Source: Elysia crispata
Taxonomy: Eukaryota; Mollusca; Gastropoda; Plakobranchidae
Reading direction: 5' to 3'
Assembly (NCBI GenBank): GCA_033675545.1
Contig: JAWDGP010006482.1
Coordinates: 573,501-637,500, forward strand
DNA length: 64,000 nucleotides
Part shown: positions 10,611 through 50,700 of the stretch, one piece after another
Layout: every line of letters begins with the position of its first letter
Position numbering within the stretch: the stretch's first letter is position 1
Position numbers and translations under genes: made by a program
Notes under the pieces: generated by a model
Told to the model about the DNA's origin: nothing
The model's input: the letters and a program-made list of their open reading frames with translations, nothing else
Databases searched by the model: none

Positions 10611-11080
10611 TATAGAAGATCTTACCTTAAATTTCCATGCATACTACACTTGTGTTTCAAGCGGAGGACAAAGCTGTCGCCTGTCCTCCGCTCTCATCGG
10701 GTATGACTGAGGTGTGTTCGTTTGCGCTTGCCGTTCCGACCTTGTGTTGTAGTTTATTTTCGTTTCCGGGCCACTGATAGTTTTGTAGTAAATGTTTCTT
10801 CCGGTGGGGGCACGATGAAAATATTTCCCTTCTTTTGTTGAGGCTTGGTTTTGTGTGTAGAATGAAGTATTTTTCTGCTGTGCAAAGGTTGCATCTGTTT
10901 GTTGCTGCCGAGTATGGCTGCGCTCTTTCGATTACAGCCCATGATAAGTGGTATGCGGTTTTAGATTCTTTAAGCTTCCAACAAACGAACACACCTCAGT
11001 CATACCCGATGAGAGCGGAGGACAGGCGACAGCTTGAAACAAGTGTAGTATGCATGGAAATTTAAGGTAAGATCTTCTAT
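10611..11080. mobile_element. Foldback / MITE-like element with ~100-bp inverted terminal arms
   Basis: Left arm 10611-10724 is the reverse complement of 10982-11080, except for extra bases in the left arm that create its own 11-bp hairpin (AGCGGAGGACA / TGTCCTCCGCT). The 257-bp centre has no transposase frame. The outer ends read TATAGAAGATCTTACC, and both flanks are AT/GA microsatellites, so a target duplication cannot be told from the repeat. Likely a non-autonomous DNA element. Confidence 0.7.
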
Positions 11081-11085
11081 ATATA

Positions 11086-11087
11086 TA

Positions 11088-11168
<81 letters not shown>
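11086..11168. repeat. (GA)n microsatellite
   Basis: About 40 GA units directly right of the foldback element. Confidence 0.95.
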
Positions 11169-11172
<4 letters not shown>

Positions 11173-12043
11173 GTGTACGGCTCTATTTGAAAATGATGAC
11201 TGTCTTTTGCATTAAGATGGAATAAAGAGTAAATCAACTGAAGCAGTAGTGCAATCATGGAAAATAATAAATAAAAATATATATTACATTTATAAGCACA
11301 CACTTAAAGGTTCAAAAGATAGCAAAACTATGTGCGGGTAACATTTGTTTTATTATTTAGGTATACAAACGTTTTGAGCTAATCTCCTTGAAATACATAC
11401 ACATTTTTTAAAATATAAAAGCTATGAGGTTTACATATTTCCATTATGTATGCTGCATAACACGGATACATATAATTGCAGCATGGACAGAGAGTTTGAT
11501 TATGATCTCGTATCACACTATTAATGTCCAAGTAGAATCAAATAGTCATAAATTACAGAATAGTATCACAGCGTGCTAAAATACAATAAATGATTGTAAT
11601 TCATTACTTGCTCCTAATGTCAAAACACAAAAGTGACCATACAAACTTCTGACTATACAGCAAAACTAACCAGTCAACAGTTTAAAGCGGGATGATACAC
11701 GCGTTAAACAGAACTAATATTGAAAGTAACTTATCAAGCAGTTTCTCCTACCGACAATTTAAAATTTGTTGATTTCAGGAGTTTATGTCTTTGAGACCGC
11801 CTTCCATTTGGAAAGCTGAAAGGGAAACAACCCCCCTTGCAGTTGAAAGAGAACAGTCAATAATTTTTCTTTTAAAGTCGTAGGTTTTTCCAAGAAGCAT
11901 AAAATGATCTACATATTAAAATGATTGTTTCATTGTAATCATGTTCTTGGCAGTAAGTTTGTCTGCTGTTCTAAACTGAAAGGTTAGTTGTCTTATGAGA
12001 ATTTAACATCATAACCAGGTTAGATTCAGGCGTACATTTCACC
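11169..12043. other. Intergenic, nothing recognised
   Basis: AT-rich unique sequence between genes 2 and 3; no supported exon or element. Confidence 0.5.
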
Positions 12044-12395
12044 ATAATTGGAGTTCTCAAGGCCTCTAATCATTGTACATGCCCCTAGACTGTGATAAAC
12101 CGCTTATGACTTTATAATTGGAGTTCTCAAGGCCTCTAATCATTGTACATGCCCCTAGACTGTGATAAACCGCTTATGACTTTATAATTGGAGTTCTCAA
12201 GGCCTCTAATCATTGTACATGCCCCTAGACTGTGATAAACCGCTTATGACTTTATAATTGGAGTTCTCAAGGCCTCTAATCATTGTACATGTCCCTAGAC
12301 TGTGATAAACCGCTTATGACTTTATAATTGGAGTTCTCAAGGCCTCTAATCATTGTACATGCCCCCAGACTGTGATAAACCGCTTATGACTTTAT
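12044..12395. repeat. 70-bp minisatellite, 5 copies
   Basis: Unit ATAATTGGAGTTCTCAAGGC plus 50 bases; only single-base differences between copies (for example GCCCC/GTCCC). Confidence 0.95.
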
Positions 12396-13309
12396 TTTGA
12401 TGGCCTTTCCTACGCACCAACCTCAACTGCTTGATAAAGATAAGTTTGTTGCAAGTCTATTTTTAGTTCTCACTTGGTACCTGACATTTTTATTATTCAC
12501 ATAGTCTTGGTGTAAGAAAACTTCAGAAAAATTTCTTTCCACCTCCTTCTTTCACAAGCTACTCCTCCTCGCAGGCTCATAACATTCAACCCATCCTTAT
12601 AAAGTCAAAACAAAAACAGGCAGTGATTATTCTACTAAAAAGTCGCCGTGTACGATATCGCAATGCTACAGCAGGACCGACAGGTAGTTTGCAGGGGAAG
12701 GAGTTATAATTCTGCTATATTCACACTAGGTTGAATAAAACGATACACACGAGGCTGCTCAACAACATAATCACTTCTTCGGAAAACATTCAATAAAATA
12801 TCGCGCCGGGAGTGGGAAAGGGCTATATATTTCATATAAGTAATAGAAAATATGTATTACCACATGGTTAACTTTACGACCACACTAATAACTCATTAAC
12901 ACATTATATACACAGCAACATTTTTTTTCTTTTAAATTCAAAGCTCAAATTGGGATATTTAATTAAAAGCTTAAAAAAAAAAAACAAAAGAAGAGAACAA
13001 AAATAAAATTGACAGTTTTTTCAGGACATGTGCTTCTTTTTTAAAAAAGATCACCCCGAACACGAATACATGAAATTTTCACATTACATCATGACTGGTG
13101 AGATAAGCAAATAATTTTACTCTTTATAATTTGTACTTACTTTAGAATGATCAATTGAGAAAATGATTTTCTTTAGTTTTCAATGAAAACAAAAACATCT
13201 GCGTGCTGTACTTTAAAGCCTTTTTTTCTCGAAATATCAATAATAAAGTGGTCATCTCAAGCCCTTGTTTATCCCAGTAACCACTCCATATAAACCATTT
13301 GGTTCTAAA

Positions 13310-13615
13310 AGTAGCAAAAAAGTCATATAAAGTTTGCCCAACAAAAATCACACTATCTTTGTCTAATAAAAGACACATAAACTTTGTCCAACATAAGTCA
13401 CATCAACTTCGTTCAACAAGAGTCACACACACTTTGTTCAACAGAAATCACACTATCTTTGTGCAACGAAAGTCACTTAAACTTTGTCCAACAAAAGTCA
13501 CATTTACATAGTCCAAGAAAAGTGACACAGACTTTGTGAAAAAAGTCACCTTAACTTTGTCATACAAGAATAACATAAACTTTATCCAACAAAAGTCACA
13601 CCATCTTTGTCTACG
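13310..13615. repeat. Degenerate ~25-bp tandem array
   Basis: Diverged units of the form AACTTTGTCCAACAAAAGTC plus about 5 bases. Divergence marks it as much older than the 50-bp and 70-bp arrays. Confidence 0.85.
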
Positions 13616-15180
13616 AAGGAAAAAAAATCAAGCGTTCAGCCATGCACGTAACGTTAACATTTTCAAACTTTAAATGTGAAAAATAAAACCCACAAGAACT
13701 GAACATGTTCTGGTAAGTTTGGAGCTGAAAAATGTTGTTTCAACACCAGCCTCTCGACAATCTATACAGAATACGGGTATGAATGACGTGTGATTTCTGT
13801 CACTCACACACACTTGACAATCCATTTTGACTTTGAGCTTCAAACATCACAGAAAAAATTATTACAACGACAGATAGAACAGAATTCATAAAGCAGTTTT
13901 AGCTGCTTCCTTTTACAGCAACGTCTCAAAATCATGCAGCTCAGCTTTCAGTGATTTTTTAATTTTGAAAAAAAAAAAAATTGAAAAATCTTAAAATGCG
14001 AATTCCAATATCCTGATAGGCATTAATGATAACGTCAAAATGACCTTATATTAATGATGTTTAACCATTATTTTGCTTAAATACTCATGGAAAAAATAAC
14101 AACAAAAAGATTTGCACTGCTCTGGTCCGGTTTAAAAAGAATTACCTCTGAATTGACAGGTTGTCTTCAAATCAATGTAATTAGTAACCTACCCAACAAG
14201 CTAGTGGGAAAAGGTGGGAAATGGGGATGAGGAGGCAGGCAACGTTTGCATACCACGCTATCAGGATGGTAAGTCCCAACACACAGTTCATTTACGTAAT
14301 CAGATTTTCCTGGAAGCATTTTATGGATTAAATCTAAATCTCAACGACAACATGTAGAAACTGCCTTTATGTATCACTGCTCTGACGTTTTGAAATTTGC
14401 CACAGAACAACAAAGAATAATTACTTGATGGAATATTTAGGCGCGTTTGAATTATGAATTTGAGGCGTTTATAGTTCTAAAAGGAATTGAATACGCGCCT
14501 ACCACACCGAGAAAATATTTGCATAGATTTGTTATGAGTTTCAGAAAGTTTGATAAACTCCCGGTTAGAGAGTAAAATTCATAAAGAGAGAGAAGATGCG
14601 GTTTGTCGGTGAAGTATAAATCCTGGAGACTAGATATTCGGGTTCGAATCTCAGATAGACTTCATTTTCCATATGACGACTTAGGATAATGTTATTGGTT
14701 GTGTATCTTGAATCTTAAAGTTATATTAATATATTTGTTGAAGCATCGTGTTGTCTACACAAGAGTCCTATGATTGATTTCTTAAAATGAAAATGGTAGG
14801 TGACATTTGAAGGGCTCTTAAAAATAAGATTCTCTTCAGGTATTTGATGTAATACTATCTTTTTATGAGTCAAAGGGTCTAAAATGTCGTGTCACTAATA
14901 TAAAACCACTGTTTGTCCCGAGGGCGGCGTTTTATTATATTTTCAATGATGTACATTGGAGCGGAGAATCGTTGCGAATCGTCATCATAACAACTTATTC
15001 GAAAATAATAGTAATAGAAATAACATAGGAGTGGTCGTAGATTTAAAAAAGTTTGGTAAGTTTTCCCGTTATAAATCTATCCAGATTTTTAAAAACAGAA
15101 AGCTTTATTAGTTTCCCCTAAATGAATAATTATTGGAAACCAGAAGTCGTTATGATGATGAGATAATCACTATCTGCCGA
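13616..15180. other. Intergenic, with a possible tRNA-like head
   Basis: No coding exon seen. A perfect B-box-like GGTTCGAATC lies at 14641-14650, preceded by a weak A-box-like GTCGGTGAAGTA about 40 bp upstream; this may be an old tRNA-derived SINE. Confidence 0.35.
15104..15109 (-). other. Candidate poly(A) signal of gene 2
   Basis: Minus-strand AATAAA about 345 bases after the stop codon, just past the 64-bp repeat array. It is the first such hexamer in a sensible position. Usage is inferred. Confidence 0.45.
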
Positions 15181-15451
15181 GGCTTGTGTTGGAGTCTAGA
15201 GGGTTGTGTTGAAATCCCTGCCAAGAGAGTGTAGTCTGTGTCGGAACGTACAATGGAGTTTAGAGGGGTATGTTGAAATCCCTGCCAAGAGAGTGTAGTC
15301 TGTGTCGGAACGTACAATGGAGTCTAGAGGGTTGTGTTGAAATCCCTGCCAAGAGAGGGTAGTCTGTGTCGGAACGTGCAATGGAGTCTAAAGGGTTGTG
15401 TTGAAATCCCTGCCAAGGGAGTGTGGTCTCTCTCAGGACTTGTGTTTGAGT

Positions 15452-42166
<26,715 letters not shown>

Positions 42167-42392
42167 TCTGAACTTTCACCTCTGCTACCTTGACCTACTC
42201 ACTGTGTCCAGAAGTGTATCAAACCCAAATCGCACTCAATCTTCAAGGCATGGCTGCAGTTAGAATGTTCTTACTAACCGTTGAATACTAGCCAGCTCGC
42301 TTCTTTATTTGGTTGACATTTTCATGGACTGGGCTCGGCTTAAAAAGTCATTTTCATTTACACGAACCTTTCAGAATAGTACATATCCTAAG

Positions 42393-42406
42393 GTTTCTAT
42401 AACAAC
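42393..42406. promoter_or_regulatory. X-box (RFX-type) match upstream of gene 2
   Basis: GTTTCTATAACAAC fits the palindromic X-box pattern GTHNYYATRRNAAC at every position. It lies 227 bases upstream of the gene 2 ATG, the usual distance for RFX sites in ciliary genes of other animals. The match is seen directly; binding is inferred. Confidence 0.55.
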
Positions 42407-42409
42407 ATA

Positions 42410-43880
42410 GTCTCTGTAAAAAAAGGAATTTCGGTAAACAATACAATTTATTGGTCCACGCTCTATTGTTCATTTTTTTTAATCCCTAAGTTGTTAGTTA
42501 ATTACCATTCCCGGATTCACACTTTTGATGAAAATTTCTGTTCCTGACATATTTCATATTTTGAACTATATTTTCTTGGTACGGTCAGCCATTACTATTT
42601 TGATAGCGAAATATCTAAACGCATTTGGATTGGGTATTGCCTTCTAATTCTTATACTTTTTTTTATGCATAATTGATTTTTGTCGAAAAGAAACAAACAA
42701 TTTTTTTAAAGTGTTAAGGATATGATTACACCGACAAAAGGGATAGTTCTGTGTTGTTTACTGTCTCCTAAATACCTTCATCAGATATGACGCCATTAGG
42801 CCGTAAAAGAATGACAAAATGCGATAAACAATAGTTCCATATTTTTAAGTCTCCTAAGTTCCTGAACAATCTTACAGAGAGCCTTGATACACTAAGAAGC
42901 TTTGTGCCACGCTATCGGAATCGCTCCCATGGTAGAAATAAAACAATTATCATTAAATCGATTGTTGCTACACTTGAAGAGCAGATTCAATAAGTCCCTC
43001 ACACTTCTAATATTAATCATTTTTGTTGTTATTTTCATTGATCATTGTCATTACTCTAATCATGCGATAAAGCTGGTTTTTGCTTGGTTTAAGAGGAATT
43101 GACGTCTGGGAAATATTATTGCCTCAGCTCTTAGGGCGTGGCATGCGTGATATCTGTCTGGCGGGTGGCTCACCTTTAGCTGTTAGCAAAAACAAGCAAA
43201 AAATACGTTTGCCGCGGGGTGAAGAGAGTCGGGCAGACTTCTGTGACGGAAGTCCCAGCAGCTTGGGAGGATTCAACTCTTTGAGAACCCATCAACACTT
43301 TATAACTTTACACGAATTATTGGATTCAATGATAATTTAAGCTATAGGACTTTGTTAGGATGAGTTTAATCACGGAAGCTGTCAGGGTATTTTGTTCTGC
43401 TAGAGAGCGAGAATAGTTTAAGTACTTGGGAGCCGTAACTCGATACCTACAGAGAATAAATGTAATACTACAGCCGCTCTAGAGGCAGGTAATGGTTTCT
43501 TCGATTTCAGACTTAAATTTCCATATACTGACCTGTATAATTAGTTATTTTTTATAATTCGATTCAAATAATGATGGCCGTTCGCTACAGAATCTCAAAG
43601 ACATGATTATTGCAGTATTATAATGGAGGTTAAATTAAGTTCTATGAATAGACACAAAGTTCAAAGGTAGGATCGCCGTGAGAGAGAAATTCACTTTCTA
43701 CCTCGAGCTGCAAATGTATTTGTTAAACTCTCTATTGAGATGTATATTTATCACAATGCCATTGATGCGCCCGAAGTAAACCCCAAACACCCTGCTGGTC
43801 GCACACTCATTTAATATGCACTTAAAAAAAATTCAAACTGAATGTATCATTCCGTTATCGAGAACTTCATCTGTTTTTCC
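42410..43880. other. Intergenic between genes 1 and 2, nothing recognised
   Basis: AT-rich spacer upstream of gene 2; no supported coding exon on either strand. Confidence 0.5.
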
Positions 43881-43914
43881 TTTAACTTATTCAACACATC
43901 GAAAGAAATACTTG

Positions 43915-44012
43915 CTGACAGAACCAGGAATTCGAACCCCGGCCAACCTAACAAACTGGACCAGTGTAAGGTTAGCAACCGCCAGGCTCTACTGAACCAA
44001 CGGACTGGACTA
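43915..44012 (-). mobile_element. tRNA-derived SINE head
   Basis: Minus strand: A-box-like TTGGTTCAGTAGAGCC (43985-44000) and B-box GGGGTTCGAATTCC (43927-43940), about 45 bases apart, a pol III promoter layout. Interruptions in the would-be stems argue for a SINE, not a functional tRNA. Confidence 0.55.
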
Positions 44013-44304
44013 GTACACAGGTCTTGGGTAATCTTAGAAAAACACCTACCACCCTTACACGACTTTCACACAGACATAATAAAAGACAAAGATATTGGTG
44101 TACAAGAGTGTAAAACAACTTGCTGACTTGTGAGACAAGTCATTCCAGTACGAGTCATTATCCGTTTTGTGGGATTGTTAAGTACACAGCTGGACACTAT
44201 CGATTCCACCAACTTACTTTTTGATATGCGATAACTATCATGAACATAGTCTGCATGCATTAGACCGGTCAACTAAACTTTTTCACTCCCACCTACTTCC
44301 CCTC

Positions 44305-44306
44305 TT

Positions 44307-44368
<62 letters not shown>

Positions 44369-44439
44369 TTTACCTTTCTTTCATCTCTTCTTCATTCCTT
44401 CTTATCTCATCTGATATTTCGCCTACAATCTCTCTCTCT

Positions 44440-44490
<51 letters not shown>
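44305..44490. repeat. Two (CT)n blocks
   Basis: CT runs at 44307-44362 and 44430-44489, separated by unique sequence. Confidence 0.95.
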
Positions 44491-44491
<1 letters not shown>

Positions 44492-44639
44492 ACCCTTTCG
44501 CGCGAACCCAGACACTCTCAAGCCAGTGCGGATTAATCACTACCGGCTCTACAGATTACGATAATCCAATACGGACCATAATCTTTCATACTGGGTTAGT
44601 GTGTGTTAAACACTTTCTGATGCCACACTGAATGCGCCC

Positions 44640-45600
44640 GTTCTGTAGACTAATTTGACCTTGCCTTTTTTATAGACCCTAGCTTTACCCTCCTAACATC
44701 AGGCTGCTGACTGAGATGTTTGACACCGCTCAGCATAAATATGAAATGAACATCAATACGGCGGTCAAAGCATTTTCAAAAAGACTTGTTGGAATAAATG
44801 CGTTTCGAAACTGACCAAGGAGCAGCTTTGAGAGGCAACGCCTCATTTTTGCGTCCTGACATCTAGCACTGCTCAAAGTTTTAATCTTTTTTTTTTTTTG
44901 TTCTGACCGGCAGAACTTTGTTACTTAGTAAAATTTAACAATCAAGACTTCATAAATTGTGAGCATTCACTCTTTCGTCAGCTCTGCAAATGGATATGAA
45001 TCATTAGGAAAAAAGGAGGCGTTAAAAAAGCTTAGAAAAATAAGCTTTTCCCCTATGGATTTAGAATAAGCTGGTGGTATAAGATAATTGTAGTATGTTG
45101 GGTACAAGACATCAAGACATTGCTTGAAAACCTGTTTGTCATATGACTGCTCATTAATCAATATAGATACAACTTAAACCCTCACCATGTTGAATATATA
45201 TACACCCCCCCCCCCACACTTTATTTGGACCTGACTCTAACTAAAGGATTCATCAACCCCACAGTCTTTACTGAGCTGATAGCGACTGCAGCCTTGAGGA
45301 CGCAACACTTGCAGAATGAGTTGCAGTATGTATCTATTACTTCAAATTCCCAATTGTCTTTTGCCTCCTCAACTGAACAAAACCAAAGAGATAAGACTGT
45401 AACATTTCAATGAAAAGATAAATATAATACAACCATATAAGTACACCTGACTCAGAATGGATTGTATAATAATTTGAATATTTATTTGAAAAATAACAAA
45501 TTGAGGCTCCATTTCACAGATAGCTCGTTTAAATAATATGATACCAACGAGAACACAGTAGTTTTAAGGTACTTTGGACTAAGGCAACACAAGAAATAGG
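44640..45600. other. Intergenic, nothing recognised
   Basis: AT-rich spacer beyond the likely 3' end of gene 1; short C-run near 45206, no supported gene. Confidence 0.45.
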
Positions 45601-47735
45601 CCCCGAGAGAACTGTCACAGTACATGGAAACATTTTGGGACATTGAAAAATATCGAAGCCAGCACGTTTCATCTAAATATTACGTAATTTATTAAAGCAA
45701 TAGGAGAGAAAAATTTCTAATTAACCTCTGAATGTGATATGTCTACATTTAGGAATATAAATTTTCATGTCCTTAGTTTCGTTCAATTTGGCACAGTGAA
45801 TGTAAACTTTGCAAAAAAACCTAATTGCTGTGTTGAATTTATTCAACAAAATACTTATATCTATTTGTTTTATTTTGGATAAAAATGATAAATCATTTGA
45901 TAAATCAAATTTTCTGATATTTCTCGAGCTCCACGCGTCGGTCCACATGGTTTGCCTTTTGAAACATAGAATGTAGAATCAATATTTATTTTCCGCTTCC
46001 AATTTATTATTCACACGCATAAATAGATACACACGGCACGCGCTTGGCGCCACATAATTATGAGAGGTCAATTGCGAAGGCTCCTATTAGTCGGTCACCA
46101 AGAGCAATCCAATGCACTGCCATTTAAGAGAGCCAACGAAGCAGAGCTAAGTGGCATCATGTAGATGGTATAAATAACATAAAGAAGGAGAATTATGAAT
46201 AGTTGTTCTTAATATTATATTTACAGATGGAATGCTAACACATTGTTTGAGCAATATTTGTGGATGAGCCTGCTGTAGTATAACAATAAAATTGCACAAT
46301 CACTTTTGCAGTCAAAGGAACAGTAAAGTAGTTTGGAGTATACAATGACGAAATATTTGCGTAGCAGTCAGTTCCCATTTATCATCGATATTCAAATAAA
46401 ACTTTGTTTTACAAGCCCACTACATAAGATAGCAAGGCAGACAATTTCTTCCAAAAATCAATACAAATACTTCTTTGGTATATGTTTTCCATCCAGGGAA
46501 ATAATTCCCTCTCCAACTGCCGCTTATCATTACCATAAAATTTGAGATCCTCATGTGAGACACGAATTGCGTGACATTCCCGACCTGGCGAGAAAAGCTT
46601 AAGTACAGCCGGCCAAATCAAAGCTAAGTTCTTATCTTTGAGAAACAAATATTATTAGAATCGATTTCTTCTTTGACTACACTTGACTGTAAGATCGAAT
46701 AGAGGTATTACAGCGGATGCAGCCAATTTTGTTCAAAGGCCCCAAGAAGCTTACAGAAATCAGCTTTTTAGTACGAAAACACTCTTATCCAGGTCTCATT
46801 AACTCCCTACAATATTCCTCCTCGTACTTATCATCAAATTTTAGCACATGAGATGAGATTTTAGATTTACAGTCGACAGGACTCCTTTAATGTAGCATAA
46901 AGGAGTTTTAAAAATTCACCACAAGCAAAAAACAAAAACAAAAACAAAAACAATAAAACAAAACACGGCAATAATAAAATCTAGTTCTAGGATCTTAGAA
47001 CTAATGTTATATGCTGAGTAAAACATGAAAAAATTTGAAACAGTTCTCTATGTCAATGCGAACGTATTCATTTTAAAATAAGATTACTTTAGTTGTAATG
47101 ATATAAGCAAAGGAGTTGTACAGAAATCTACTGAATACATTACAAGTAAAAAATGTCTTTTTTGTGTCTCAAGCACCATACAGCAAACTAAATATTACGC
47201 ATTGCAATCAATATTGATAAAATTTTAAAATTATACACTCAATCAAGTACTACTTTACATTCATGCTCTAGTGAAGGGAGAAAAATGGACACGGATATAA
47301 TACAAAAGTTAAACTGAACAGAATCTTTCCTGTCCCAAAAAAAGCCGATGAAATCAAATCATAACTTTTATGAAAGATGTGGCAACATTTGCCCAAAAAC
47401 TCAGACCAACAATTCCACATACGTAGTGTTTCGGTGTAACATGTTTCCTAATATTGAAACAATATCCTGCATTCCGCATATTAAGACCCCGGGGGGCTCA
47501 AAATGGGTCTGAAAAAGAGTGGTCGAACATGGTGTCTACACATCGTGTTTCTTTTTGCATAAAAGTTGAAGCCTCAAACAAATGCTTTTAGTCACCAAAA
47601 GTATCTTGACGCTCTTCTGTGTAACAGCATCTTAAAATTTAAAATAATTTACTTCACTCCAACCACTATGTCCTTTTGTTTTTTGCGATTTTCATTTAGT
47701 TTTCTTCTGCTCCAAACTAGTCTAAGGACAAGTTT
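45600..47735 (-). other. Probable 3' UTR and downstream flank of gene 1
   Basis: Downstream of the gene 1 stop there is AT-rich sequence without a convincing reading frame. Minus-strand AATAAA hexamers occur at 46003-46008 and 45985-45990, and an ATTAAA near 46887. Any of these could end the transcript, giving a 3' UTR of roughly 0.9-1.8 kb. None can be chosen without transcript data. Confidence 0.4.
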
Positions 47736-50700
47736 TCAAGTTTCACTCTCCTCTTTAACAATGTCAATGGATCTTGCCTTGACAGAACTGAACTTTTGAG
47801 AATAAGACATATCACTCGGAGAACCTTGGGATTGAGAATCAAAACCAGAGTCCTTGCTAGCCACAGAGAGGGACTTTTCCGGCCAAAAACTCTCTAGCTC
47901 ATCTCCACACCTTCCATGGTGCGGTTCTACACTGGCGAGCTCTGACAGGTCGGATGAGATAACAATAGACAGCCCTGGTCGTTCGATATTCTTATCCTTG
48001 GTGTAGTAGGCGGAGCTGGGTGGAAATAGATCCAAACGGTCTAAGGGATCTTCGCAGACCAGCTCATCATCTTCCCGCGCGATATGGGGCTCCGGCGACC
48101 CCAAGTTTCTGAATCGGAGAGACTGTGTGGAGCCGGTGAGTGAGGAATTGGTATCTATCTTGGTGAAGTCAGTCTTCGTTATACAAGGAGGTGAGACATT
48201 CACGGGTTTACGATCGACCGCCTCCTGGCCCGTTCTATCCGCGTTGGTGTGCGTGAGGTTACTCGCACTTTTCATTCTGGATACAATATCCAGGTAAGCC
48301 AGTTCAGGGTGAGAGGAATCTTCCTCTCTGGTGGGCGCCACATTCGGTGTTGGTATAAAAGCCTCTGGGTAAGATGACCGCAGTGCTGAGTTAGGGCTGA
48401 GAAACTGGGGCCTCTTAGGTCGGTGGGATATTAGGCTGCGGGGCCCTCGTGGCCTGATAGAACCTGGTGATGGTGGCTGCTTGTTCTGTCCAATGGACAC
48501 TGATCCTAACACTTCCACAGCTGTAGAACACTCAGAGTGGAGGTGGTTATCATTAGCGCCTTCGGTTTCTTCCTTTCCTCTGCTGAAAATCTTCTTGGCC
48601 GAGATTCTATGAGGAAAAACGAATATGTTGCCTTTATCGACTGTGAAGACTTGGGCGTCCTCACTGGGTTGTTGAACAATAACTTTTGGAGTGGGTGGGT
48701 TGGACATGGAAGTACCCAAGCTACTTCCGCTACTACTTGACATTCGCCTTACAGAAGCATCCGGATTTTCCGCGTTCAGTATCGGATTAAATCTGTCTTC
48801 TGATATCGGGCAGTTTTGGTTCGGTTCTGGGGAACCAAGTTTTTTTCGACCGCGCCATTTGTCAGGCTCAACCTTCAAAAACCGACTTTCATCTTTGATA
48901 TTTTTGTCATCATCTTTCTTCTTCTCTTGTTTGACTACAAGGCGAGAGTTTGGAGAAGACTCCGTCTCCCTGCTCATATCTTGACCCTGGCTATCAATAT
49001 CAGTTTCTCGAACTTTCGGACGAACTTGCTTTTGGCTTCTGAGAACGGACTGCAGATCAGAGTCACTATCGCTTCCTGCTGAAGAATAGACATGAGTTTG
49101 CTGGTGAAGCTTAAGTAAGGAGTCACGTGACCTTAAGGTCTTAAGCTGTTTTCTACCTTCCCCTACTGCTCTGCCTCCACCAGAGCTTTGCGTTCTAAAC
49201 AATAAATCTGAACTTTGTGGATGCTGTATCCTGATGTTTCTTTTAGGGGAAACTGTATCCTCATCCAATTTGTCTCTCAAACATTTAGATCCTCCAACAG
49301 CTTCTTCAAGGTCTGACCCTGGCGACTTGTCGGCCTCGCTCCCACTGTCAGGAATGCTGGAACTCATACAGGCCAAGCCCCCGTCCTCGCTAGCCTGGGA
49401 AAACATGGTCGTGACCTTGACCCGCCTCAAGGGAGAGGAAGACGCGTTAGAACTTTCAGACCCTGTGGTCACCAGCAAATTTCTGGATCGAGCGGGTTCA
49501 AAACTACTGAGAAGTTCGTCCTTGATGGAGGAGTCAGAACTGCCAGGAGCCTTCCCGTAGTCTATCAATAACATGGCCTTCACGCGTGATTTCAGATCGG
49601 TGGCGGAGATATCTGCATCTTCCTCAGACATTTCTTGGCTTAGACCAAAGGTTTCATCCTCTTTCAGCCGAGCTGTTTGGGCTTTGTCTTGCTGAACCTC
49701 GGACGTTTGTTCTGCGAGTCTCTGGTCTCCAGATGAAGCCTGAGTCTCTTGTACCTTGTCACCTACTAAAAAACCACAATTTAATAAATTAGCAAGTTTC
49801 GTAATCTGACTATTTTCCCCTACTTGTTTAATAAGATTTGACTCATTATGCAAAACATCTGTGGCTGCCTTTTTGTCTGGAACGCTTTTCATATTACTGT
49901 CCGAGGGGTCGTGTTCTGAGCCCTTTGAGTCTTTTTTACCATTCTCTAAATATTTACACATCTCTCCAGGTCCTCCTTTCGCTGACAAACTGGAATCATC
50001 TGGAAAAGTCTCGGCACGGTTTGTCTCCTCCTCATCTGACAGTCTAGCCAGATCTATTGTATTTTCTTTATTCGGCTGGAGCCGAGTCGATCTTTCAGAA
50101 GACTTGAGTTCCACCAGATCTGACCCGGATTCTGCCTTGTTATCGCGATAGTCTCCCATTTGTATGGTTGTTGTCGATATGTGCTTCTCTTCGGGGAAGA
50201 ATACATTAGCCGGAGCTTTAGTTTTATTGGAAATCACCAGATTTGACCTTGTCGTGACCTTTGTGGAAGATACCTTAGTGGTAACAGTTCCGACATTATC
50301 CCATGTGCGCTCCAGTATCTTGGTATCTACAACTTGGTGTGACATTTCCGGTTTTGAGAAGGTTGAATGTGACAAGTCTTGCCGAGATGAGCTGGCCTTT
50401 TCTGTGTGTTCTGCTTTAGCCTTCACCATTGCGTCCTCCAACAAAGCTTGCGCGAATTTAAAAATCCCAGACTTATGGGAAAGGGCGCGATATTTTGGCT
50501 CGGAATCCAGGTCGGTCGTTGCTTGCCTTGAACGGCTAAATTCTAAGTTTGAGGTGGTTTGATGAAGCGTGTCAAGGCATTTTGGGTTATCTTTATCCGT
50601 AACAGACATACGTGCCGTCTCATCTGGCTCATCGGTATAAAAAGGATCGTCATATAATTCTGTGCTGTCATTCTCTGAACATCCATTCAATTTTTTTCGT

